Assembly: GCA_963737745.1 (NCBI GenBank)
Contig: CAVTTR010000012.1
Span: forward strand, 310,001-374,000
DNA from: Bog-473 sp963737745
GTDB taxonomy: Bacteria; Actinomycetota; Acidimicrobiia; Acidimicrobiales; RAAP-2
Direction: 5' to 3'
Length of the DNA: 64,000 nucleotides
Within the stretch, counting starts at the first letter, position 1; each line of letters starts with the position of its first letter. The translations under genes were made by a program, and so were the position numbers. A model generated the notes under the pieces. It did not search any database. It was not told the DNA's origin and saw only the letters and a list, made by a program, of their open reading frames with translations. Below, in pieces: positions 19,446 through 27,203 of this stretch.

Positions 19446-20455
19446 TGGCTGTGACCCGCCGTCCAGGCCAAGAACTCGTCCAGAGGTCGGGTGTTCATGA
19501 TCCGCTCTTGCGGCACACCAGTGGCCACCGCCTGCTCGCACCCGAAGCGCTGCCATTCGAGTTGGCCCGGCGCATGGGCGTCGGTGTCGACCACCATGAC
19601 GCAGCCCATCTCGAGGGCCAAGGAAAGGAGCTCTTCGGGCGGGTCGAGTCGTTCGGGACGCGAGTTGATCTCGACCGCTGTTCCCGTACGGGCGCACGCC
19701 TCGAAGACGGCCTCACCATCGAAGGTGGAGGGTGGACGACCCCGTCCGACCACGATGCGACCGGTGCAGTGTCCCAGAATGTCGGTGTGCGGACTCTCGA
19801 TGGCGCGCAGCATACGTGCCGTCATCTCGGGTGCGTCCATCCGGAGCTTCGAATGCACGCTCGCCACCACCACGTCGAGTTGCGCCAACAATTCCTCGTC
19901 CTGGTCCAGTGCGCCATCTTCGAGGATGTCGACCTCGATGCCGGTGAGGATGCGAAATGGCGCCAGCTCCTCGTTCAACTGCTCGACGATCTCGAGTTGG
20001 GCCCGCAGCCGCTCCGGGTTGAGCCCGTGGGCCACCGTCAGCCGGGGGCTGTGATCGGTCAGGGCCCAGTAGGCATGGCCGAGCTCCTTGGCCGCTTCGG
20101 CCATCTCACGGATGGGGCTCCCGCCGTCCGACCAGTCCGAATGGCTGTGGCAGTCGCCTTGCAACTGACCGAACAAGGCGGCGGCCTCGGCACTCATCGC
20201 GGTGGGCTCATTGGCCTCCAGCTTCTCGAGATAGGTCGGCGTCTTGCCACTCAACGCCTCGGCAATTACCTGCGCGCTGGTCTTGCCCACTTGGGGGATC
20301 TTCTGCAATCCGGCCAGCGTCATCGGAGCCAAGTCGGCGTCGTCGAGGTCTTCGATGGCTGTGGCCGCGTGCCGAAAGGCTCGGACCTTGTAGGTCTCAG
20401 CGCCATTCCGTTCGAGCAGATAGGCGATGCGCTGCAACGCGGCGCGTGGGTCCAT
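19442..20455 (-). CDS. PolX-like PHP-domain phosphoesterase with helix-hairpin-helix
   Basis: This 337-aa protein starts at ATG 20455 (GGGGAG site 4 nt upstream). The N-terminus has a PolX-like helix-hairpin-helix region (ALQRIAYLLERNGAETYKVRAFRHAA, LQKIPQVGKTSAQVIAE); the C-terminus is a PHP domain with metal-binding clusters GDCHSHSDWSDGG, ALTDHS, VDILEDG, VVASVHS and DTDAHAPGQ. It lacks the polymerase-X catalytic domain between them. The PHP half of PolX has Mn-dependent 3'-5' exonuclease and 3'-phosphatase activity, and its place between LigD-like polymerase and ligase genes suggests end cleaning during break repair. Confidence 0.83.
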   Translation of the reverse strand: MDPRAALQRIAYLLERNGAETYKVRAFRHAATAIEDLDDADLAPMTLAGLQKIPQVGKTSAQVIAEALSGKTPTYLEKLEANEPTAMSAEAAALFGQLQGDCHSHSDWSDGGSPIREMAEAAKELGHAYWALTDHSPRLTVAHGLNPERLRAQLEIVEQLNEELAPFRILTGIEVDILEDGALDQDEELLAQLDVVVASVHSKLRMDAPEMTARMLRAIESPHTDILGHCTGRIVVGRGRPPSTFDGEAVFEACARTGTAVEINSRPERLDPPEELLSLALEMGCVMVVDTDAHAPGQLEWQRFGCEQAVATGVPQERIMNTRPLDEFLAWTAGHSQ

Positions 20456-20480
20456 GCCACTCCCCTTCTTCATCTTTCGT

Positions 20481-20522
20481 CACTCATGCTTTGGCACTCA
20501 TGCTTTGGCACTCATGCTTTGG
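20481..20522. repeat. 14-bp tandem repeat, three perfect copies
   Basis: CACTCATGCTTTGG occurs three times end to end between the stop of the polymerase gene (20545) and the start of the PHP gene (20455) on the minus strand. A degraded fourth copy may be seen at 20531-20550 (ACGCATGTTTTCG, CTCATACTTT). Confidence 0.95.
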
Positions 20523-20544
20523 CCTTCTTGACGCATGTTTTCGC

Positions 20545-21552
20545 TCATACTTTCTTCGCTCGACTGGGAGACACCCGGGGCGGCTCGTCGGGCTGTTTGG
20601 GATATTCCGGCGGCCACGGCGCGTCGTGCAGCCCGTTCTCCCGATCACGTGCCGCCAGGGCCAACAAGGGTTCGAGCGACTGCGGCTCGTCCACCATGGC
20701 CGCCCACGGGTCGCCCCGTCGCCGCACCAGATCCGGCACGGTGCGCAACGTGAGCTCTTCGGGCTGCACCGATTCGACTTCTTCCCAACTGAGCGGTGTC
20801 GACACCTGGCCGCCGACGCGTGGCCGCACGAACCAGGCGCCGAAGACCGTCTTGTGCGGTGCGTTCTGGTTGAAATCGACGAAGACCCGCGCCCCACGCT
20901 CCTCCTTCCACCATTGCGCGGTGATGAGGTCGGGATGACGACGTTCGAGCTCGCGCGCCAAGGCGATGGCACCGGCGCGCACGTCGAAGCTGTCCCACCG
21001 CGGCATCAGTCGCACGTAGACGTGCACGCCACGATTCCCCGACGTTTTCGGATAGCCGACAAGGCCGAGCTCATCGAGCAGTCGGCGGACATGCCCGGCT
21101 GCTTCCCGGACCTCTTCGAAGCCGACACCGGGCTGGGGATCGAGGTCGATGCGCAACTCGTCGGCATGCTCCGGATCGTCGGCCCGGTACGGCCACAGGT
21201 GCAGCCCCAGACAGCCCAGGTTCACCGCCCACAAGACGTGCGCCACGTCGGCGACGACCAGTGCGTTGGAGCGGGTTCCGTTGGGCGTCATGACCTCGGT
21301 GGTCTCGAGCCAGCTGGGCGCATTCTTCGGCACCCGCTTTTGGAAGAAGGAGTTCTTGCCCGCACCGTCGGGGAAGCGCTCCAGCAGGGCGGGCCGTCCG
21401 GCGGCGATGCGGCACAACACATCGCCGATCTCGACGTAATACGTGGCCAGGTCGAACTTCGTGGCGCCGATCTCGGGGAAATACACCTTGTCCGGGCTGG
21501 AGATCTCGACGGTACGGCCAGACGCTTCGATGGTCCGCTTCTCCGAAGGCAT
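20545..21552 (-). CDS. LigD-type polymerase/primase domain protein (NHEJ)
   Basis: This 335-aa stand-alone LigD polymerase domain of the archaeo-eukaryotic primase fold has the 5'-phosphate/DNA contact region NSFFQKRVPKNAPSW, the catalytic acidic pair in ELRIDLDPQPG, the SGNRGVHVYV strand and the third catalytic Asp in ARVFVDFNQN. This family adds ribonucleotides or fills gaps at double-strand break ends. In mycobacteria such domains (PolD1/PolD2) work with a separate ligase, which fits the ligase two genes downstream. A three-copy 14-bp repeat separates it from the PHP gene. Confidence 0.9.
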   Translation of the reverse strand: MPSEKRTIEASGRTVEISSPDKVYFPEIGATKFDLATYYVEIGDVLCRIAAGRPALLERFPDGAGKNSFFQKRVPKNAPSWLETTEVMTPNGTRSNALVVADVAHVLWAVNLGCLGLHLWPYRADDPEHADELRIDLDPQPGVGFEEVREAAGHVRRLLDELGLVGYPKTSGNRGVHVYVRLMPRWDSFDVRAGAIALARELERRHPDLITAQWWKEERGARVFVDFNQNAPHKTVFGAWFVRPRVGGQVSTPLSWEEVESVQPEELTLRTVPDLVRRRGDPWAAMVDEPQSLEPLLALAARDRENGLHDAPWPPEYPKQPDEPPRVSPSRAKKV

Positions 21553-21662
21553 GCCAAGGGAACGCTATCGCAGGCGCATCATCACCCCGCCCGATCCCGG
21601 CTTGCCGTGGGCGACAGCACGGCACGGTCGGGCAGAGCCGAGTGGAGCGCAGATGGGCAATC

Positions 21663-22202
21663 TCAGATGCCTGGGGTACGCCCGGTGTAGGCCAGATACT
21701 TGTCCTGGATCGAAGCGTCGGGCCCCACCGTGACCTCGGGCTTGAAGATGCCCTTGCGCTGCTCGTCCGTGAATCGGCCGTGGACCAGTTCGTAGCCCAC
21801 ATCGGGAAGGCCCTCGGGCATCGTTGCGTCCTGGTTTGTCGCCACGGCCAGGTCCCAGCCGTGAAGAAGGAGATCGCTACTGGCGATCCCCAACGACACT
21901 CCCGTCTTTTCGAGGGCACCAGGCGTTGCGAAGGCGCTCGTCGTCTCCTGGCGCGCCTGCTCGAAGACAGCCAGCGGTTCGTCGCCGATCACATCAGGCG
22001 GCACCACGGCCGGGAAGGCGGGCTGTTCACCCCGAGCCACGCCGGCGAAATACTTCTGCGTGTCCACCACGTGGTTGATCAACGTGCGCACATCCCACTC
22101 GTCGCATGGCGTCTCGGCGTTCAGGCTCGATGCCGCCCCTGCGATCTTCGTCGCCGTCCACTGGCTCGAGCGCCCGTACAGATCCAAGAGGTCCAGGTCC
22201 AT
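21663..22202 (-). CDS. TIGR03086-family (mycothiol-transferase/DinB-like) protein
   Basis: This protein of about 179 aa is related to the MDMPI/DinB-like four-helix metal-binding family of actinobacteria. It contains TPCDEWDVRTLINHVV (the first metal-ligand His) and LLLHGWDLAVATNQD (the second His), as in TIGR03086 members. The family includes mycothiol-dependent maleylpyruvate isomerase, but most members are uncharacterised. ATG 22202 is preferred (GAGG upstream) over a TTG two codons earlier. It is a single gene 110 nt upstream of the polymerase gene on the same strand. Confidence 0.8.
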   Translation of the reverse strand: MDLDLLDLYGRSSQWTATKIAGAASSLNAETPCDEWDVRTLINHVVDTQKYFAGVARGEQPAFPAVVPPDVIGDEPLAVFEQARQETTSAFATPGALEKTGVSLGIASSDLLLHGWDLAVATNQDATMPEGLPDVGYELVHGRFTDEQRKGIFKPEVTVGPDASIQDKYLAYTGRTPGI

Positions 22203-22276
22203 GGACAACCTCTACCCCGTTGGAGGCGTCGGGAAAACGCTCCCCCTCCCTGCTCCTTTACACTCGGGCGGTGATC

Positions 22277-22399
22277 ATGAGCGACGATGAGAGAGCCGAC
22301 GAGGCGAGCGAAGAGTCAATGCCAGCCAGCGATCCGCCGGAGGGCTGGGCGGGCGAGGACGACGCCGACCTGACGCCCCCGGATCCGCCAAACGACTGA
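22277..22399 (+). CDS. Small acidic protein with ESMPASDPP motif
   Basis: ATG 22277 starts a 40-aa acidic protein with the motif EESMPASDPPEGW. Many bacterial genomes carry 40-80-aa proteins with a related ESFPASDPPxW motif; their function is not known to me. It lies alone between a TIGR03086 gene and hypB (both minus). Coding potential rests on the motif. Confidence 0.55.
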   Translation: MSDDERADEASEESMPASDPPEGWAGEDDADLTPPDPPND

Positions 22400-22427
22400 T
22401 CTCGCAGTTCGCAGCCATGGAGGGCGC

Positions 22428-23225
22428 CTACCCCTTGAGCCAGGCGCACCACTCGTCGACGCCTTCCCCTGTGCGCGCGCTGGCCAAGATCACGTGAGCC
22501 GAGGGGTTCACCGCTTTCACGTTCGACAAGAAGAGGTCGAGGTCGAAGTCGAGGTGGGGTAACAAGTCGATCTTGTTCACGACGATCACCTCTGCGGCGC
22601 GGTACATGACGGGATACTTCAACGGCTTCTCCTCCCCTTCCGTCACGGCAGAGACCATCGCCTTCGCTTGTTCACCCACTCGGAATTCGGCCGGGCAGAC
22701 CAGATTGCCGACGTTCTCGATGATGAGGAGCTCGAGGTCGTCGAGCGGTAGCCGCCCGAGGCCGGCCCGCACCATGACGGCGTCGAGGTGACACTCGCCG
22801 CCGAAGCCTGCGCTTGTGTTGACGACGGCCATGGCGGTGGCTCCCGCCCCCTCGAGCGCGTCAGCATCGAGGCTGGTCGTGATGTCGCCTTCGAGAATGC
22901 CGACGCGGATGCTCCCGCCGATCTCCTCCAGTGTGCGCTTGAGCAATGTGGTCTTTCCGGCGCCCGGTGAGGACATGAGGTTCACCGCCCGTACTCCCGC
23001 CTCCGCCAGTACGCAACGATTGATCTCGGCCACGCGGTCGTTTTCCGAGAGGAGGTTCTCGAGTATTTCGACGCGGGCTGTCCCCGTCTCGGTGTAGCCG
23101 CCGTGATCGCCCACATCGTGCGCGTGCGCGGGCACTACCCCGCCCCCGTCTCCGACGGCGCCATCCCCGTCGACATGGAAATGCTCATGCACCGTCCCAT
23201 CCGCGTGCAGATGAAATCGCCCCAT
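22428..23225 (-). CDS. hypB: Hydrogenase nickel incorporation GTPase HypB
   Basis: This 265-aa protein has an N-terminal His-rich region for nickel storage (HLHADGTVHEHFHVDGDG, then HAHDVGDHGG), the SIMIBI-class P-loop SSPGAGKTT, a switch region LEGDITTSLDA, ENVGNLVCPAEF (metal/nucleotide switch), and NKIDLL for guanine recognition. HypB hydrolyses GTP while delivering nickel with HypA to the hydrogenase large subunit. It sits behind hypA on the minus strand, divergent from the hydrogenase operon; a 15-bp tandem repeat lies between the two genes. Confidence 0.95.
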   Translation of the reverse strand: MGRFHLHADGTVHEHFHVDGDGAVGDGGGVVPAHAHDVGDHGGYTETGTARVEILENLLSENDRVAEINRCVLAEAGVRAVNLMSSPGAGKTTLLKRTLEEIGGSIRVGILEGDITTSLDADALEGAGATAMAVVNTSAGFGGECHLDAVMVRAGLGRLPLDDLELLIIENVGNLVCPAEFRVGEQAKAMVSAVTEGEEKPLKYPVMYRAAEVIVVNKIDLLPHLDFDLDLFLSNVKAVNPSAHVILASARTGEGVDEWCAWLKG

Positions 23226-23244
23226 TCCCAGCCCCCGTTTCTGT

Positions 23245-23287
23245 GCCCCGACCGACTATGCCCCGACCGACTATGCCCCGACCGACT
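23245..23287. repeat. 15-bp tandem repeat (2.9 copies) at the hypA-hypB junction
   Basis: GCCCCGACCGACTAT is repeated almost three times. On the minus strand the first copy encodes the last residues and TAG stop of HypA, and the remaining copies form the gap before the hypB start at 23225. Confidence 0.92.
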
Positions 23288-23630
23288 GCCCCGACGACTC
23301 CGCCACCTGCATCGACACGATGAGAAACTCCTCCCCGCTCAGCAGGACCACGTCGAAACTCGCACAGGCACCGCACATGAGAATCGGCATGTCCAATGTG
23401 GTCTCCGTCAAGCACTTTTGACATTTGACCGTGGCGGGCACTTGTTCGATCACGAGCTCGCAGCCGTTGAGTTCCGTCCTCTCGGTGAGAACTTCCCACG
23501 CGAACTGCAAGGCATCGGGCACCACCTGGCGCAAATGACCGATGCGGACCGTCACCTGCGTGACGGGACGGCCCTCGGCCCGCTGCCGGGTCGTGCCGAC
23601 GATGGCATCGCAGACGGAGAGTTCATGCAT
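23271..23630 (-). CDS. hypA: Hydrogenase nickel incorporation protein HypA
   Basis: This 119-aa protein begins MHELSV, where His2 and Glu3 bind nickel, and carries a zinc site with two Cys pairs (VKCQKC and LMCGAC). Length and layout are typical of HypA. ATG 23630 is chosen because the mature HypA requires Met-His-Glu at the N-terminus, though the frame is open further upstream. It partners HypB in nickel delivery to HhyL. The 143-base gap to the divergent hhyS contains a small inverted repeat. Confidence 0.94.
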   Translation of the reverse strand: MHELSVCDAIVGTTRQRAEGRPVTQVTVRIGHLRQVVPDALQFAWEVLTERTELNGCELVIEQVPATVKCQKCLTETTLDMPILMCGACASFDVVLLSGEEFLIVSMQVAESSGQSVGA

Positions 23631-23701
23631 GGCGAGCCTTTCCATTAGCGAGCATACAGAGACGGACCCAGAGCGCAAAGCAGTGCAAAAGACACTCATT
23701 T

Positions 23702-23716
23702 ACAGCCGAGGGCTGT
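23702..23716. promoter_or_regulatory. Inverted repeat ACAGCC-GAG-GGCTGT in the hypA/hhyS divergent promoter region
   Basis: A perfect 6-bp dyad with a 3-bp spacer lies about 60 nt before hhyS and 72 nt before hypA. It is a candidate operator shared by both units; the PadR regulator encoded behind hypE is a possible ligand. No site consensus is matched. Confidence 0.4.
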
Positions 23717-23773
23717 CGGAGTATCACTGCAAGGGGCCGCCATCACGTGCGGTTCTGAGCCGAGGAGGGGACC

Positions 23774-24829
23774 GTGACGGTTACCGAAGCCGGGCCAGAC
23801 GAGGCCGTCGTACACGTCTTGTGGATCAATGCGGGACTCAGTTGCGACGGGGACTCCGTCGCCCTCACCGCCGCCACACAGCCGAGCGTCGAGGAGATCG
23901 CACTGGGTGCCTTACCCGGCCTCCCGAAGATCGCGGTCCACTGGCCTCTCATCGATTTCGAGTGCGGTCCCGTGGGCGGAGCCGACGACTTCATCGAATG
24001 GTTCTTCAAGGCGGACCGGGGCGAGCTCGATCCCTTCGTGCTGGTGGTGGAGGGCTCCATCCCCAACGAGGCCATCAAGCGCGAGGGCTACTGGTGTGGT
24101 TTCGGGAACAACCCCGACACCGATCAGCCCATGACGACCAGCGAGTGGCTGGACCGCCTGGCGCCAAAGGCCCTCGTCGTGCTGTGCGCCGGCACCTGTG
24201 CCTGCTACGGCGGGATCCATGCCATGGCCGGCAACCCCACCGGCGCCATGGGCGTGCCCGACTACTTGGGGTGGAACTGGAAGTCCAAGGCGGGCATTCC
24301 CATCGTGTGCGTGCCGGGCTGCCCGACCCACCCCGACAACCTGTCCGAGACCATCCTCTACTTGCTGTACCAGGCCACGGGACAGGCACCCATGATTCCG
24401 CTGGACGATGCCCTGCGTCCGCAATGGCTCTTCGGTCGCACCGTCCACGAAGGATGCGACCGGGCTGGCTACTACGAGCAGGGGGACTTCGCCACCGAAT
24501 ACGGCTCGCCCAAGTGCATCGTGAAGCTCGGGTGCTGGGGTCCCGTGGTCAAGTGCAACGTGCCCAAGCGGGGCTGGATCAACGGGGTCGGTGGTTGTCC
24601 CAACGTCGGTGGCATCTGCATCGGCTGCACCATGCCCGGCTTCCCTGACAAGTTCATGCCCTTCATGGATGAACCACCGGGAGCCCGCGTCTCGACCATG
24701 GCCAGCGGCCTGTACGGCAGCGCGGTCAGAGGCCTGCGCAAGATCACGACCCACACGCTCGACGACGAGCCCAAGTGGCGCAAACCGGGCGGCAACCTCA
24801 CCACTGGCTACGACAAGATCTGGAGGTAG
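23774..24829 (+). CDS. hhyS: Group 1h [NiFe]-hydrogenase small subunit
   Basis: This 351-aa electron-transfer subunit carries the three iron-sulfur clusters. The N-terminus INAGLSCDGDS has Asp where most small subunits have a second Cys, the 3Cys-1Asp proximal-cluster type known for actinobacterial-type (group 1h) hydrogenases. Other ligands are in CAGTCACYGG, CVPGCPTHP, EGCDRAGYYEQGDFA, KLGCWGPVVKCNV and GGICIGCTMPGFPD. There is no Tat signal, as in the group. GTG 23774 follows AGGAGG. It takes electrons from the NiFe site in HhyL and passes them toward the respiratory chain. It is the first gene of the operon. Confidence 0.95.
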   Translation: MTVTEAGPDEAVVHVLWINAGLSCDGDSVALTAATQPSVEEIALGALPGLPKIAVHWPLIDFECGPVGGADDFIEWFFKADRGELDPFVLVVEGSIPNEAIKREGYWCGFGNNPDTDQPMTTSEWLDRLAPKALVVLCAGTCACYGGIHAMAGNPTGAMGVPDYLGWNWKSKAGIPIVCVPGCPTHPDNLSETILYLLYQATGQAPMIPLDDALRPQWLFGRTVHEGCDRAGYYEQGDFATEYGSPKCIVKLGCWGPVVKCNVPKRGWINGVGGCPNVGGICIGCTMPGFPDKFMPFMDEPPGARVSTMASGLYGSAVRGLRKITTHTLDDEPKWRKPGGNLTTGYDKIWR

Positions 24830-24833
24830 GACG

Positions 24834-26624
24834 ATGCCGACCAAGAAGTTCACGGAGGACAAGAACGGGCTCGTCGAAATGGCGTGGGACCCGATCACCC
24901 GCATCGTCGGCAGCCTCGGGATCTACACGAAGATCGACTTCGGCAAGGGCAAGGTGGCCGAATGCCACAGCACGTCGTCGATCTTCCGGGGCTACAGCAT
25001 CTTCATGAAGGGCAAGGATCCGCGCGACGCGCACTTCATCACCAGCCGTATCTGTGGCATCTGCGGCGACAACCACGCCACCTGCTCCTGCTACGCCCAG
25101 AACATGGCGTACGGCGTCAGGCCGCCGGCGCTGGGCGAGCAGATCGTCAACCTGGGCGAGGCGGCCGAGTACATGTTCGACCACAACATCTTCCAGGAGA
25201 ACCTGGTCGGGGTCGACTTCTGCGAGAAGATGGTGGCGGAGACCAATCCGGGTGTGCTCGAACAGGCCAACCGGACGGAGGCACCGCACGCCAGCGAGCA
25301 CGGCTACAAGACCGTCGGCGACATCATGCGCTCGCTCAATCCGTTCTCGGGCGAGTTCTACCGCGAGGCCCTCCAGGTCAGTCGCTACACCCGGGAGATG
25401 TTCTGCCTGATGGAGGGGCGCCACGTCCACCCTTCGACGCTCTACCCCGGTGGCGTCGGCACCACGGCGACCATCCAGCTCTTCACCGACTACTACACGC
25501 GGCTCATGCGCTACGTCGAGTTCATGAAGCGGGTCGTCCCGATGCACGACGACCTCTTCGACTTCTTCTACGAGGCCCTGCCCGGCTACGAAGAGGTCGG
25601 ACGGCGTCGCATCCTTCTCAACTGCTGGGGTGCGTTCCAGGACCCGACCGTCTGCAACTTCGACTACAAGGACATGACCAAGTGGGGCCGCGCCATGGGG
25701 GTCACGCCCGGCATCGTGGTTGACGGCAACTTGATCACCAACGATTTGGTGGAGATCAACCTGGGCATTCGCATCCTGCTCGGTCACTCCTTCTACGACG
25801 ACTGGGAAGACCAGCCGATGTTCGTGACCAAGGACCCGTTGGGCAACCCGGTCGACCGCCGCCACCCGTGGAACCAACACACGAATCCCCAGCCCCAAAA
25901 GCGCGACTTCGACGGCAACTACAGCTGGGTCATGTCGCCTCGCTGGTTCGACGGGAAGGACCACCTGGCGCTGGACACCGGCGGCGGCCCCTTGGCCCGC
26001 CTGTGGTCTACCGCCCTGTCGGGCCTGGTCAACACCGACCATCTCAAGGCGACCGGCACCAGTGTGCAGATCCATCTGCCCAAGACCGCCCTCAAGGGTC
26101 CCGTTGACCTCGAGTGGAAGGTCCCGCAGTGGTCCAACACACTCGAGCGGGACCGGGCCCGGACCTACTTCCAGGCCTACGCCGCCGCAGCCGCGCTCGA
26201 CTTCATTGAGCTGGCCCTCAAGGACGTCCGGGCGGGGAAGACCAAGACCTGGGAGACCTTCGAGGTGCCCGATGAGGCGATCGGCTGTGGGTTCACCGAA
26301 GCCGTCCGCGGCGTTCTCTCGCACCACATGGTGATCAAGGGCGGCAAAATCGCCAACTACCACCCGTACCCGCCGACACCTTGGAACGCCAACCCACGCG
26401 ACGTCTACGGCACGCCCGGCCCCTACGAGGACGCGGTGATGGACACGCCGATCTTCGAGGAGAACACGAGGGAGAATTTCAAGGGCATCGACATCATGCG
26501 AGCCGTGCGCAGCTTCGACCCCTGTCTCCCCTGCGGGGTGCACATGTACCTCGGCAAGGGCAAGGTCTTGAAGAAGACACACTCCCCCACCCAGGTGTGC
26601 AATCCCGACGACCTGGCCTTCTGA
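24834..26624 (+). CDS. hhyL: Group 1h [NiFe]-hydrogenase large subunit
   Basis: This 596-aa catalytic subunit has both NiFe-binding motifs: L1 SRICGICGDNHATCS and L2 SFDPCLPCGVHMYLG. Their wording (GDNHATCS, CLPCGVHMY) is characteristic of group 1h high-affinity hydrogenases that oxidise atmospheric H2. A C-terminal extension of about 26 residues follows the His of the L2 motif and would be trimmed by the protease encoded downstream after nickel insertion. ATG 24834 lies 4 nt after hhyS. The related soil actinobacterial and Ralstonia enzymes support survival during starvation. Confidence 0.96.
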   Translation: MPTKKFTEDKNGLVEMAWDPITRIVGSLGIYTKIDFGKGKVAECHSTSSIFRGYSIFMKGKDPRDAHFITSRICGICGDNHATCSCYAQNMAYGVRPPALGEQIVNLGEAAEYMFDHNIFQENLVGVDFCEKMVAETNPGVLEQANRTEAPHASEHGYKTVGDIMRSLNPFSGEFYREALQVSRYTREMFCLMEGRHVHPSTLYPGGVGTTATIQLFTDYYTRLMRYVEFMKRVVPMHDDLFDFFYEALPGYEEVGRRRILLNCWGAFQDPTVCNFDYKDMTKWGRAMGVTPGIVVDGNLITNDLVEINLGIRILLGHSFYDDWEDQPMFVTKDPLGNPVDRRHPWNQHTNPQPQKRDFDGNYSWVMSPRWFDGKDHLALDTGGGPLARLWSTALSGLVNTDHLKATGTSVQIHLPKTALKGPVDLEWKVPQWSNTLERDRARTYFQAYAAAAALDFIELALKDVRAGKTKTWETFEVPDEAIGCGFTEAVRGVLSHHMVIKGGKIANYHPYPPTPWNANPRDVYGTPGPYEDAVMDTPIFEENTRENFKGIDIMRAVRSFDPCLPCGVHMYLGKGKVLKKTHSPTQVCNPDDLAF

Positions 26625-26636
26625 GCCCGGAGAGCG

Positions 26637-27203
26637 ATGTCGGAACCGCAGAACCTTCGAGCGACGGGCGATCGCATAGAACAGGCACTGGACGAGCTGC
26701 ACGCCACAGCCGATCCGCGCACGATCAACCTGGCCGAGGAGCTCCTACGCCTGGTGTCCGATCTGTACGGGGCCGGCTTCGCACGCACGGTGGAACTGGC
26801 TGAGAAGCACGCACCAGCGCTTCTCGCCGAGTTCGTCCGTGACGAGCTGGTGGCCAGCCTGCTGGTGGTGCAGGGCTTGCATCCCGAGTCGCTCGACAAC
26901 AGGGTGGAGGGGGCCCTCATCTCGGTGCGACCCTTCCTGGCCCAGCACGGCGGCGATGTCGAATTGCTCGGCCTCGACGAGGAGCTGGGCGCGGTCAAGC
27001 TGCGCCTGCTCGGCAGCTGCGACGGCTGCCCCTCGTCGGCCAGCACCCTCCGCGGTGCGGTGGAGGTGGCCATCACGCAGGCCGCGCCCGAGATCGTCCG
27101 CATCGTGGTCGAGGAGCCCACGGCACCCGGCGTGAGCGTCCCCGTCTCGCTCGGCACCAAGCCCGTGTACGACGAGTGCCCGGTCGAGGTGGCAACGGGG
27201 TGA
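26637..27203 (+). CDS. NifU C-terminal-domain protein of the hydrogenase operon
   Basis: This 188-aa protein has a helical N-terminal half of unknown type and a C-terminal NifU-like domain (residues about 90-165): VRPFLAQHGGDVELLGLD, VKLRLLGSCDGCPSS. The CxxC of CDGCPSS is the Fe-S scaffold motif. NifU-domain genes are regularly found directly after group 1h structural genes and are thought to supply or repair iron-sulfur clusters of the small subunit (inference from context). Its stop overlaps the GTG of the next gene. Confidence 0.88.
   Translation: MSEPQNLRATGDRIEQALDELHATADPRTINLAEELLRLVSDLYGAGFARTVELAEKHAPALLAEFVRDELVASLLVVQGLHPESLDNRVEGALISVRPFLAQHGGDVELLGLDEELGAVKLRLLGSCDGCPSSASTLRGAVEVAITQAAPEIVRIVVEEPTAPGVSVPVSLGTKPVYDECPVEVATG

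Noticed and set aside
24798..26702. A 634-codon open frame on the minus strand opposite hhyL
   Set aside because: It is a GC-skew shadow of the large-subunit gene; the translation is Val/Arg/Asp-rich without any domain, whereas the plus strand holds complete hydrogenase motifs.
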